DNA from: Acetobacteraceae bacterium
GTDB taxonomy: Bacteria; Pseudomonadota; Alphaproteobacteria; Acetobacterales; Acetobacteraceae
DNA length: 64,000 nt
Assembly: GCA_004843345.1 (NCBI GenBank)
Contig: CP039460.1
Span: 1,783,001 to 1,847,000, forward strand
Direction of reading: 5' to 3'
Numbering within the stretch: position 1 is the first letter of the stretch; every line of letters begins with the position of its first letter. The notes below the pieces were generated by a model. That model worked only from the letters and a program-made list of their open reading frames with translations, had not been told where the DNA came from and ran no database searches. This document shows positions 34,440 through 42,611 of this stretch, in pieces. A program made the translations under genes and the position numbers.

Positions 34440-34940
34440 TTAAGAGTTTTGAGGGGATGAAGTTGTAGATTTTTTGTCTTCGCTTGAGAAGACAAATTTC
34501 GTAATCAGTTCTTCGAGGCTAACGGTGCCTTGCGTGTCTGAAATTGTTTCATTGGCTTTTAAGATTTTGTCGTCTGCACCGGGGACTAAAGAAATATACT
34601 TCCCACCAAGAAGAGAGTCGGAGGTAATAATCGCATTTGAATCTATTGGCAGTTTTACCCTATTCTCAAGAGAGAAGATTGCATGTGCTTGCCATGTTTT
34701 TGGATCAATGAAAAGTTTTTGAACAGCACCGACCTTGACCCCTGAAAGGCGGACGTCCGAACCAATTTCAAGACCATCAACACGAGAGAAAATAGCTGAA
34801 ATAGAATAGCTCTTTAATGTATTTCGGTGAAAAGAGGAAAAGGCAAGAAATGCAGAGGTTGCAGCAATTAAGATTAAGAAAAAACCTGTCATGATTTCCC
34901 AAAAAGCTTGTGAATTTTTTGTAGTTTGGAAAACAGACAT
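34440..34940 (-). CDS. mlaD: MlaD family (MCE-domain) lipid transport protein
   Basis: MlaD is the inner-membrane substrate-binding part of a lipid ABC transporter that keeps the outer membrane asymmetric. The 166-residue protein has one N-terminal anchor (MTGFFLILIAATSAFLAF, about 17-34). One MCE domain follows (ISAIFSRVDGLEIGSDVRLS, GVKVGAVQKLFIDP, SDSLLGGKYISLVPG) and a short low-complexity tail. The ATPase and permease subunits (mlaF, mlaE) are not beside it. MlaC- and MlaA-type partners occur at 47614 and 48474. It opens the mlaD-DUF2155-dsbB-nadE unit. Confidence 0.92.
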   Translation of the reverse strand: MSVFQTTKNSQAFWEIMTGFFLILIAATSAFLAFSSFHRNTLKSYSISAIFSRVDGLEIGSDVRLSGVKVGAVQKLFIDPKTWQAHAIFSLENRVKLPIDSNAIITSDSLLGGKYISLVPGADDKILKANETISDTQGTVSLEELITKFVFSSEDKKSTTSSPQNS

Positions 34941-35191
34941 CGTGAAAAGTTAATACTCCGTGAGACAGCATCATTTTCAATAAAAATAACAGAAAAAAAC
35001 AATCCTGCCACTATTATCTCTTATTTTCATTAGAATGATTATAGATATAAAATTTGGAGTGTCCTTTGTTAAGGGGGCTTGAGGTCTCTTAAAGATGCGC
35101 TATTAAGAAGTAGGCCATTCCCTATAATGTTCGGGAGAACTTTTGGAATCGGGCTGTTTGAAAATATTAAAAACGGACAAAAGCTAAGATT

Positions 35192-36853
35192 ATGGCAGAT
35201 AAAAAGTCTTCTTTCACATCTATTTGGCAACGCAATAGGAATGAGAATTGCTGGGCGGGTGTGCAGATGCGGACGCTTGAGGTGGAAGATTTTTTTGATG
35301 AAGAAAGAGAGCCTCGAAAAGTTGTCTTTCCAGCTGTCTGGCCAGATATTTCTAGCTACGCATTAGAGCAGCTTGCGAGTGCATCCGTTGGAACAGTTCG
35401 TTTGCAATCTGAGGCTACTTGGTGGTTGAATTTAATGGCGCCGTCTTCTGAAGATCTCTCTCAAAATGCCTTGGGAGATGGTTTTATTGGCTTGCTTTTA
35501 TTGCGGCAGATGGCTCCATCGGTTTCTTTATGGAAAAAGGATCTTTCTACGCCACCTGCCTTTGTCATTCGCCTGAGTGCGTTTGTGGAAGAGGGGATCT
35601 TTCAGGCGTCCCATTTTTTGGCATGTTTAGAAATGGCAGCAAAAGGACTTAAAAAAGTTGTTGAGGCCCGTTCCAATCTTTCGATGCCGCTTTTGCCAAT
35701 TTTTGAAGAAGGTTCTTTAGGTCTTTTTGAGGAAGAGCGGACGGAGAAAGAGGATGAGAAGCTCCATTCGGAAGCCTTTGAAGCTTCTTTTCTTTTGAGT
35801 GATCTGGATTCTGCTTTAGCAGCGATGGGATTGGAATACGATTCCACTGCTGGTCGCAGTGCTGCGCAGGGAATTGTTGTTCTCGCTAAACTAGCATCTT
35901 ACATGGGAGAGGAAGCTTTTCACCTTTTGGAGGGTGCTGATTCTTTAATTCCTTTAGATGCGCCATCAGAGATGCGCCATGCTGCATATGAGTTTTGTAC
36001 AAAGATTTTGTGTTCTCTGCAGAGGTTAGGCGCAACTAAGAAATTTTTAGATCAAGAGAAAAAGTCATCTTTTTTCTTGAAGGTCGGTTTTTCAGCGCCA
36101 AATCCAGTTGATAGCTTGCTGGGGGTTGAGGCATGTGGTTTGGCGCCAATTTTTTCTCCATTAGATGAAGCTGGGCAAGTAAGAAACTCTTTTACTTCCC
36201 GTTTGATGCGCCAAGGCTTAACTGCAGAAAATGCATTGGCCTTAGTTGTTGCTGGAGAAAAGCGTTTTTCTATGCCCGGAAATCAAGCGCATCTGAAGAT
36301 GCGTGAGGTTGTTAAAGAAGTTGGCTGTTGTTTACCACCATTGCCTAATTTCGATGTTTGTGAAGTTAAGGCGAAGCTTGAAAGGGGAACGCGCCACCTT
36401 GCTCCAGCTCGGAAAAAAAGTGTCAGTGAACGTGTTCTTTTGGACAATCGAGATTTATTCTTTCGAATTGGGGAGTTCGAAGATGGGACACCTGCAGAGT
36501 TGGAAATACACATGGTCAAGGAGTCTCCGCTGGCAAAAGGTTTGATGGAGTGTTTCGGTCAAGCTGTTAGCTTGGGTCTTCAATATGGTGTTCCCTTGGA
36601 AGCTTATGTTGAGCAATTTAAATATAGTCAGTTCGTGCCGTTCGGAGAGGTTGAGGGGGGACGAAATATTCAATATGCAACCTCAATGATGGATTATATT
36701 TTTAGATCCTTGGCAGAGCTTTATCTTGGTAAGGAAATACCAGATCATAAGGCAATTGATGGGACGGCATCTTTTTCTCGCAAACGCTCTGCCTCTGCGC
36801 CAGAAAGTTTAAAACTGCCTTTTAAAGAGTCAAGAACAGGGACAGAGGGGTAG
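35192..36853 (+). CDS. Degenerate class II ribonucleotide reductase relative (TSCPD-domain protein)
   Basis: The 553-residue protein resembles adenosylcobalamin-dependent ribonucleotide reductase (NrdJ) at both ends. The start WAGVQMRTLEVEDFF (21-35) and VVFPAVWPDISSYALEQLAS (44-63) look like the NrdJ N-terminus. The C-terminal part, including RDLFFRIGEFEDGTPAELEI and SLGLQYGVPLEAYVEQFKYS (from about 460) with YATSMMDYIFRSLAELYLG, matches the TSCPD region. The catalytic barrel with its cysteine pair and substrate loops is not recognisable, and NrdJ is usually over 900 residues. It is therefore unlikely to reduce nucleotides. It ends two bases before atpI. Confidence 0.72.
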   Translation: MADKKSSFTSIWQRNRNENCWAGVQMRTLEVEDFFDEEREPRKVVFPAVWPDISSYALEQLASASVGTVRLQSEATWWLNLMAPSSEDLSQNALGDGFIGLLLLRQMAPSVSLWKKDLSTPPAFVIRLSAFVEEGIFQASHFLACLEMAAKGLKKVVEARSNLSMPLLPIFEEGSLGLFEEERTEKEDEKLHSEAFEASFLLSDLDSALAAMGLEYDSTAGRSAAQGIVVLAKLASYMGEEAFHLLEGADSLIPLDAPSEMRHAAYEFCTKILCSLQRLGATKKFLDQEKKSSFFLKVGFSAPNPVDSLLGVEACGLAPIFSPLDEAGQVRNSFTSRLMRQGLTAENALALVVAGEKRFSMPGNQAHLKMREVVKEVGCCLPPLPNFDVCEVKAKLERGTRHLAPARKKSVSERVLLDNRDLFFRIGEFEDGTPAELEIHMVKESPLAKGLMECFGQAVSLGLQYGVPLEAYVEQFKYSQFVPFGEVEGGRNIQYATSMMDYIFRSLAELYLGKEIPDHKAIDGTASFSRKRSASAPESLKLPFKESRTGTEG

Positions 36854-36855
36854 CT

Positions 36856-37212
36856 ATGGAGAGTGGGGGAGAAAAATATTCTTTTTCTGAACGTATTCAG
36901 CGCTTGGAGCAGCGAAGGTATGGAAAAGCGTCCCCCAGCGAATTAGATTCTAAAGAATTCTTGGAAAATATAGAAGAAGATGCTAAATTAAGCTTGTCTT
37001 CTGGTTTGAACCTAGCGCTTCATCTTGTGAGTGATTTGATTGCGGGGTTAATCGTCGGAGGAGTTATAGGGTATACAATAGACTATTGCCTTAGCTATCG
37101 AATTGTCTTCTTCATTATTTTTGTGTTTTTGGGGTTCTTCGCTGGCTTGGTAAATATGTGGCGCTCGCTTTGTCGGGCGGGTTTTTCGCCTATAGAATCG
37201 TTTAGGTCTTAG
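36856..37212 (+). CDS. atpI: F0 ATP synthase accessory protein AtpI/AtpZ
   Basis: AtpI helps assemble the c-ring of ATP synthase. The 118-residue protein has a charged N-terminal half and two C-terminal membrane segments (LIAGLIVGGVIGYTIDYCLS and IVFFIIFVFLGFFAGLVNMW), with the GxxxG and Asp pattern of the family. It stands directly before atpB and only two bases after the ribonucleotide-reductase-like gene. Confidence 0.88.
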   Translation: MESGGEKYSFSERIQRLEQRRYGKASPSELDSKEFLENIEEDAKLSLSSGLNLALHLVSDLIAGLIVGGVIGYTIDYCLSYRIVFFIIFVFLGFFAGLVNMWRSLCRAGFSPIESFRS

Positions 37213-37230
37213 TAACAAGGAAAAGTCAGC

Positions 37231-37989
37231 ATGCCTGCTCAATCTAAAATTGACGTGATGGAAGGCTTTCAACTCCACCCTGAGTTTGGTGATCTCGGAG
37301 AAAAACTAGGGATATCTCAAGCTCCTTTATTTATGTTATTCGGTGCAATTTTGGTTTGCGCCTTTTTTTGGATTGCAATGCGTAAAAAAGCCATCGTTCC
37401 CGGTCGCTTGCAGGTTTCTGCTGAATTTGCGTACACTTTTGTCCGCGATATTGTGGAAGAGAATATGGGAGAGAAGGGAAAGTTCTTTTTTCCCTTTATT
37501 TTTACACTTTTCTTTTTCATTTTAGCCGGAAATTATATCGGTTTGTTGCCGTATTCCTACACATACACAAGCCATATTGCTGTGACACTGGCTTTGGCAA
37601 TTGTTGTATTTGTTATGGCGTTGCTGGCTTCCTTGTTTTTTCAGGGGATCGGTTTCTTTAAGCATTTTATGCCTAGCGGTGTTTCTTTGTGGCTCTCTCC
37701 GATTTTGGTTCCAATTGAAGTTCTTTCTTGGCTTTCTCGTCCCATTAGCCTTTCAGTCCGACTCTTTGCAAATATGGTCGCTGGGCATGTTCTGATGGAA
37801 GTGTTCGCTGTGGGGACCATCATGTTGGCGGGATTCGGAGTTGTTGGGTATGTTTTTGGTATTGTGCCGATCATTCTTAATATGGCTCTAATAGGCTTAG
37901 AGTTGCTTGTCGGTGGATTGCAGGCCTATATTTTTGCTTTGCTTGCTTGTATTTATCTTGGAGAGGCTGTTGGTGGGGAGGCTCACTAA
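37231..37989 (+). CDS. atpB: ATP synthase F0 subunit a
   Basis: Subunit a forms the proton half-channels against the c-ring. The 252-residue protein has five or more membrane segments. The essential Arg177 sits in SLSVRLFANMVAGH, and the C-terminal LELLVGGLQAYIFALLACIY is typical. Length is usual for alphaproteobacteria. It begins 18 bases after atpI, with AAGGAAAAG upstream. Confidence 0.97.
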   Translation: MPAQSKIDVMEGFQLHPEFGDLGEKLGISQAPLFMLFGAILVCAFFWIAMRKKAIVPGRLQVSAEFAYTFVRDIVEENMGEKGKFFFPFIFTLFFFILAGNYIGLLPYSYTYTSHIAVTLALAIVVFVMALLASLFFQGIGFFKHFMPSGVSLWLSPILVPIEVLSWLSRPISLSVRLFANMVAGHVLMEVFAVGTIMLAGFGVVGYVFGIVPIILNMALIGLELLVGGLQAYIFALLACIYLGEAVGGEAH

Positions 37990-38075
37990 CGCTCTTGGAG
38001 GTTGTTGATTTTTGTCGCCCGGTATTGTTTCTTTGTGTGAGTAGCGGGTTTTTTTAAGAAAAAAGGAAAATAAAA

Positions 38076-38330
38076 ATGGAACAAAGTACAGTTCAGCTTG
38101 CTGCTGCTTTTGTCGAGATTGCACATAAAGGTGGTGCTGGTTTGGCGGTGATGGCACTTGCTGGCCCTGGTATTGGTATTGGTAGCATTTTTGCGGCTCT
38201 TATCAGTTCTGTTGCGCGCAACCCTGCATCACGTTCTCAGGTCTTTGGTATTGCCATGCTTGGCTTTGCTTTGACAGAAGCTATTGCTTTGTTTGCATTG
38301 TTGGTTGCTTTCATCATCCTGTTCGTTTGA
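38076..38330 (+). CDS. atpE: ATP synthase F0 subunit c
   Basis: This 84-residue hairpin protein forms the proton-driven ring. The first helix has the GIGIGS glycine pattern; the loop is ARNPASRSQ; the second helix carries the proton-binding Glu68 in [14 protein letters not shown]. Glu68 with no sodium-type Gln/Glu pattern in helix one points to a proton-coupled ring. Confidence 0.97.
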   Translation: MEQSTVQLAAAFVEIAHKGGAGLAVMALAGPGIGIGSIFAALISSVARNPASRSQVFGIAMLGFALTEAIALFALLVAFIILFV

Positions 38331-38380
38331 TTTATAATTTTCTTTATTTTTTACGAATGGACTACTGGAGCAGGAGAGCG

Positions 38381-39001
38381 ATGCGTAGTAAAATTTCATC
38401 CCTTTGTGCTGAAAAAGGGAAAAAAATCCTTTTCGTCACTGGAGGCATTGCTTTCCCTGCTTTTGCTCATGCAGAGGGTATGCCTCAGCTCGAGTTTGGT
38501 AATTGGTTAGTCCAAGCTCAGGTTTTGTGGGGAGCTGTTGTTTTTGTCATTTTTATGCTGGCGTTGCGTTATACTGTGATGCCTGGGCTTGAGAAAATGC
38601 TGAAAGAGCGTGAAGATCGGATTGAAGGGGATTTGGCTTATGCCAAAAATGCCCAAAGGGAGGCAGAGACTTTGCAATCTGAAATTGAGGCTGAGCTTCA
38701 AGCTTCTCGTTTAGAAACTCAGAAAATTATGCAAAAGATGGCGGACGAACATCGCCAAAAGTTGAAACTGCAGGAAGAAGAGCTTCGTCGTCAGATGGAT
38801 GCAAAAATGAATTCTGCTGTTCAAGAAATGTCAGCCTCTGTAAAGAAAACACGAGAAGATTTACCTGAAATTGTTGTTCCTGTATCGGAATTTATTGTTG
38901 GGCGTTGCCTTGCCAATAACTCTCAGGAAAGTGACGTCGCTGAGAAGCAGGAAGAGCGTAAGTTGTTCATGTTTCAGCAGGCTCGGAAATATCTCGCTTA
39001 G
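38381..39001 (+). CDS. atpF': ATP synthase F0 subunit b'
   Basis: The stator subunit b' of alphaproteobacteria and photosynthetic bacteria. I start at ATG 38381 because GGAGCAGGAGAG lies just upstream, giving about 206 residues. There is a signal-like N-terminus (ILFVTGGIAFPAFAHA), a membrane segment (VLWGAVVFVIFMLALRY), then a long charged coiled coil. It precedes atpF (b), the usual b'-b order. Confidence 0.9.
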   Translation: MRSKISSLCAEKGKKILFVTGGIAFPAFAHAEGMPQLEFGNWLVQAQVLWGAVVFVIFMLALRYTVMPGLEKMLKEREDRIEGDLAYAKNAQREAETLQSEIEAELQASRLETQKIMQKMADEHRQKLKLQEEELRRQMDAKMNSAVQEMSASVKKTREDLPEIVVPVSEFIVGRCLANNSQESDVAEKQEERKLFMFQQARKYLA

Positions 39002-39030
39002 AATAAATAAAGTAAGGAGCGGTCACTCTA

Positions 39031-39531
39031 ATGTTTATATTTGCTGATCCACGGACTTGGGTGGGTGTTGCTTTTGTTGTTTTCTTTGTGATTTTTGGTC
39101 GCAAACTTTGGGATGCCTTAAGGGGGCTACTTGATTCAAAGGCAAGCGTTATTCGTTCTGATTTAGAAGAGGCCGCTTCTCTCCGTGCTGAGGCAGAAAA
39201 AATGATGCTTCGTGCAAAAGAAGAACGTAAAAGAGGACAGGAAGAAGCAGCGGCTATGATTGAGAGATCAAAAGCAGATGCTGAGGTCTTGGAAAAAGAA
39301 ACTCAACAGCGCCTTAAAGAAGAAGCGGGGAATTATCTTCAAAGAACAGAAGAGCAAATTGAGGTTATGAAACGTTCAGCGCAGGCTTCCTTGCAGCAGG
39401 AAGTTTTGGATATGGCGCTTAAAATTGCTTCTGAAGTTCTTGAAAAAGACTTATCTCAAAATCAAAAACTTCGCGAAGCAATGACAGAAAAGGCTCTCTC
39501 TGGCCTTTCTGAAGTTGGTCACGCTTCCTAA
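39031..39531 (+). CDS. atpF: ATP synthase F0 subunit b
   Basis: The 166-residue peripheral stalk subunit has an N-terminal membrane segment (WVGVAFVVFFVIFGRKLW) and a long amphipathic coiled coil (AEAEKMMLRAKEERKRGQEE onward). A GGAGCGG ribosome site precedes the ATG. The F1 genes do not follow; glycosyltransferase genes do. Splitting F0 and F1 operons is common in alphaproteobacteria. Confidence 0.94.
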   Translation: MFIFADPRTWVGVAFVVFFVIFGRKLWDALRGLLDSKASVIRSDLEEAASLRAEAEKMMLRAKEERKRGQEEAAAMIERSKADAEVLEKETQQRLKEEAGNYLQRTEEQIEVMKRSAQASLQQEVLDMALKIASEVLEKDLSQNQKLREAMTEKALSGLSEVGHAS

Positions 39532-39552
39532 TTTTTTTTGGAAATTATTTAG

Positions 39553-40281
39553 ATGCCCCTTGATTTATCGCTGATTCTTCCAGCTTTAAATGAGGGGCGT
39601 AATATTTTTCCCGTCTTTGAAGAAATCGCATCTATACACCAAAAATTCCCTTTTCTTGAAATTTTAGTTGTGGATGACGGCAGTTCTGATCAGACACTTT
39701 TCACGTTAAAAAAAGCGCGTAAGGTTTTAAACCTTCCTATTCGGATTTTTTCTCATCCGAAATCTCTCGGAAAATCGGCCTCTTTGTACACTGCGATTTC
39801 TCAAGCAAAGTCGCATTGGATCGCAACAATGGATGCTGATGGGCAAGATGATCCTGCTTTCATTCCAGTGTTATTTAAGAAAGCACTTTCTCTAAGCAAA
39901 GAGGGGAAAGATCCTCTTGTTATTGGGATACGCCAAAAGCGTGAAGATAAGCTTTCACGTCGTTTTGCAACAAGAATAGCAAATAGAGTACGTTCCTTTC
40001 TTTTAAAAGATCATTGCTCAGATACAGCTGCACCTTTAAAAGTTTTTTCCAAAGATGTTTTTCTTTCTTTACCCCAATTTGAGGGGATGCACCGTTTTCT
40101 GCCTGCTTTTATGAAAATGAGAAAAGGGAGTGTGTGCATGATTCCAATTATTCATCGCTCTCGACTCTTTGGTCACTCAAAATATACAAATTATTCTAGA
40201 GCTTTGATAGGAATAGTCGATTTGTTGGGTGTTTATTGGCTTTCTAAAAGATATCGCCATATTTTCTTTTCAGAACACTGA
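39553..40281 (+). CDS. Family 2 glycosyltransferase, lipid-carrier type
   Basis: A 242-residue soluble GT-A enzyme opening LDLSLILPALNEGRNIFPVF. It has the nucleotide-sugar motif ILVVDDGSSDQT and the DxD-type MDADGQDDPAFIP. The family makes polyprenyl-phosphate sugars. A GT39 gene starts three bases after it, the pairing expected for making a lipid-linked sugar and then moving that sugar to an envelope lipid, as in ArnC/ArnT systems. It follows atpF after 21 bases. Sugar and acceptor are unknown. Confidence 0.85.
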   Translation: MPLDLSLILPALNEGRNIFPVFEEIASIHQKFPFLEILVVDDGSSDQTLFTLKKARKVLNLPIRIFSHPKSLGKSASLYTAISQAKSHWIATMDADGQDDPAFIPVLFKKALSLSKEGKDPLVIGIRQKREDKLSRRFATRIANRVRSFLLKDHCSDTAAPLKVFSKDVFLSLPQFEGMHRFLPAFMKMRKGSVCMIPIIHRSRLFGHSKYTNYSRALIGIVDLLGVYWLSKRYRHIFFSEH

Positions 40282-40284
40282 TTC

Positions 40285-41943
40285 ATGCAGAAGTTTCGTG
40301 TTTGTTCTTTTTTAATTCTAGGTGCTTTCATTTTAGTGTGTTTTGCACTTCCAGGACGAATGACACTTCCACCATTTGATCGGGATGAAGCTCGTTATAT
40401 GCAAGCGAGCCGTCAGATGGAAAAGAGTAATGATTTTATTGAAATTCATTTCCAAGAAACCGCACGTAATCATCAACCTGTAGGACTTTATTGGCTAGAA
40501 GTTGCTTCTCTTAAAACGCAGGAATTTTTTTCGGGAACGGATGTTTCTCTAAGTCCTTGGATTTATCGTGTGCCTGCTTTGGTGGCAACAGCTATTGTTG
40601 GAGCTTTGACAACATTTATAGGGATAGTTCTTTTTTCTCCTTGGATTGGGATTGGAGCAACTTGTCTTTTAGGAACGAGTGTTCTTTTTAGCGTTGAAAG
40701 CCGTTTAGCAACGCCAGACCCCTGTCTTTTAGCGTGCATTATGGGATTGGCATCCATTCTTGCGGTGATTTTACGACAGCAGGAAAAGGCAGAAAAAACA
40801 TCTTATCGCTATAGTTTGGCCTATTGGGCTATTGTTGGCTTCGGTCTTTTAATTAAGGGGCCGATGATTTTGTTACCTGCTTTGCTAACCCCACTTGCGC
40901 TCTCATTAACCGGGAGTGGCAAAGAGATTTGGCGGCGTTTGCATCCCTTAGGAATATGGCTTTCGCTTTGTATTGCTGCGCCTTGGTATATTGCAATTTA
41001 TTTCAGAACAAATGGTCAGTTTTTTGATTTTGCCTTAAAGCATAATCTTTTAGGAAAGGTGAAGGGCGGACAGGAGACGCATGGTTTTCCGCCCTTATAT
41101 TACGTTAGCATTTTTTTACTTTCTTTTTGGCCAGGCAGTTATTTATTCATAAAATCACTGCCTTCCATATGGAAAGACCGTTTCCAGTGGCAAATACGTT
41201 TTTTACTTTGCTGGATTCTTCCTATTTGGCTTTTCTTTGAGCTTATTCCAACAAAACTCCCACATTATGTCCTACCCGTTTATCCTGCGATTGCTTTGTT
41301 GAGTGCGGCATATTTTTTTGTTTTGCCTGTCTCTTCTAGGAAAAGTGTTCGTTTTTTTAAAATGCTGTATGCTATTTGCTGGATTGCTTTAAGTTTAATT
41401 CTCTTTCTTGGAATTCCTTTTTTGCTTCAAAAAGAAGAAATTCATACGAATCCTTTTTTCTATTTTTTTCTTATTCTTACTTTTTGTTCTTTTTTCTTAG
41501 GATTTTTTTTCCTTTTTAAAAATTCCTTTTTAAAGGCTTTTTTGGGGATTATTGGTGGGGCGTTAGGATTAGAGTTAAGTTTGTATTTTTTTGTACTTCC
41601 TGTTTTTCCACTTTTTCATCTTTCAGAGAAAATTTCGCATGTTTTTGAAAAAGAACGTCCTTGTTTTACAAGCCATCTGATTTCGATTTCAGACAAAGAG
41701 CCTAGCCTTGTCTTTCTGGTTGGCGGAGAGCGAGTTATTCTTTCTGGACCAGAGCAAGCAATTTCGCTTTTAAAAGATAAAAATGCTTGCGATATGCTTT
41801 TATTGGATATGAAAAGGGAAGGAGATGCTCTTCATTTGGCCGAAAAAGAGGGAATTCCGTTGAAAGAAGTAGGACAAATTAAGGGAAAGAATTATTCGAA
41901 TGGTCGTGATTTAGATCTTAGATTATATAAAAAAAGCTCCTGA
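40285..41943 (+). CDS. GT39/ArnT-like membrane glycosyltransferase
   Basis: The 552-residue protein has about twelve membrane segments and the GT39 signature loop near the N-terminus, PPFDRDEARYMQASRQMEKS with the catalytic Asp, then HQPVGLYWLEVASLK. These enzymes use polyprenyl-phosphate sugar donors on the periplasmic side; ArnT adds aminoarabinose to lipid A, other members modify proteins or hopanoids. The preceding GT2 gene could supply the donor. A strong hairpin ends the unit, overlapping its stop codon. Confidence 0.85.
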   Translation: MQKFRVCSFLILGAFILVCFALPGRMTLPPFDRDEARYMQASRQMEKSNDFIEIHFQETARNHQPVGLYWLEVASLKTQEFFSGTDVSLSPWIYRVPALVATAIVGALTTFIGIVLFSPWIGIGATCLLGTSVLFSVESRLATPDPCLLACIMGLASILAVILRQQEKAEKTSYRYSLAYWAIVGFGLLIKGPMILLPALLTPLALSLTGSGKEIWRRLHPLGIWLSLCIAAPWYIAIYFRTNGQFFDFALKHNLLGKVKGGQETHGFPPLYYVSIFLLSFWPGSYLFIKSLPSIWKDRFQWQIRFLLCWILPIWLFFELIPTKLPHYVLPVYPAIALLSAAYFFVLPVSSRKSVRFFKMLYAICWIALSLILFLGIPFLLQKEEIHTNPFFYFFLILTFCSFFLGFFFLFKNSFLKAFLGIIGGALGLELSLYFFVLPVFPLFHLSEKISHVFEKERPCFTSHLISISDKEPSLVFLVGGERVILSGPEQAISLLKDKNACDMLLLDMKREGDALHLAEKEGIPLKEVGQIKGKNYSNGRDLDLRLYKKSS

Positions 41944-41965
41944 AAAAATTAGGAGCTTTTTCTTT
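41931..41965. terminator. Bidirectional intrinsic terminator
   Basis: AAAAGCTCCT (41932-41941) pairs with AGGAGCTTTT (41951-41960). T-rich tracts follow on both strands. It lies between the convergent GT39 gene and the minus-strand coiled-coil gene, and includes the GT39 stop codon. Confidence 0.88.
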
Positions 41966-41980
41966 TTATAAGAGAGAAGC

Positions 41981-42595
41981 TTAGAAAAGTTTCTTTAAAT
42001 CATTAACAGTATCTTGATTATTCTTTTTAAGATCAGCAAGAGCTTGTTTGTTCTGATCTCTCATCTGGTTGAGTTGATCTTTGTTTTGTCCAAGAAGGTT
42101 TTGAAGTTGGCCTTTTTGTTGTTGGTAGTTGGAAGAAAATGTGTCACGTTCTTGAAGCATTTTATTTTTTTGGGCTTCGAGTTGATCTTTAAATTGACTC
42201 TGCTGACCCTTTGGAAGGGAAGTATATTTCTTTTTAAGATCATTTAGACGGTTGATTGCATCCTGTTGATCCTTTTGGATCTGCTGTGCGCGGTCATTAT
42301 AGGCCTGCTGCTCTTGATTGATCTTATCCTGAAGTTCTTTCTGCCTGTCTTGAGAAGCATTTTGCAGTTCTTGCTGTTTGTCTTGAATGCTTTTTAGGCT
42401 ATCTGTTTGTTTTTGGTTAAAATCGTTTAAACGATCCTGTAATTTCTGGTTAAGGCATTCTTGTTGCTGCAGCTGCCGTGTTGCTAAAGGCTCATTTCCT
42501 GAAGGAAGTGGGCATTCGCTCTCTGCGTACGCATTAAGAGAGGTTCCTGTGGCAAGAATGGCAATTCCTGCGAGTAGAGAAAAACGTAACTTCAT
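41981..42595 (-). CDS. Exported glutamine-rich coiled-coil protein
   Basis: The 204-residue protein has a signal peptide (about 1-24, ending NAYA) and a small N-terminal part with two cysteines (ESECPLPSG, QQECLNQK). About 150 residues of uninterrupted, Gln/Asp/Lys-rich heptad-like sequence follow (QDKQQELQNASQDRQKELQD, QDAINRLNDLKKKYTSLPKG). It would be a periplasmic coiled coil. It lies 16 bases downstream of hpnN on the same strand, so it may work with or beside that transporter. No family recognised; low-complexity coiled coils attract false matches. Confidence 0.7.
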   Translation of the reverse strand: MKLRFSLLAGIAILATGTSLNAYAESECPLPSGNEPLATRQLQQQECLNQKLQDRLNDFNQKQTDSLKSIQDKQQELQNASQDRQKELQDKINQEQQAYNDRAQQIQKDQQDAINRLNDLKKKYTSLPKGQQSQFKDQLEAQKNKMLQERDTFSSNYQQQKGQLQNLLGQNKDQLNQMRDQNKQALADLKKNNQDTVNDLKKLF

Positions 42596-42611
42596 AAGAA
42601 ATATCCTAAAG

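Noticed and set aside
35079-35366. 95-residue frame overlapping the start of the ribonucleotide-reductase-like gene
   Set aside because: Most of it lies in another frame of a well-supported gene. It has no recognisable features and no ribosome site.
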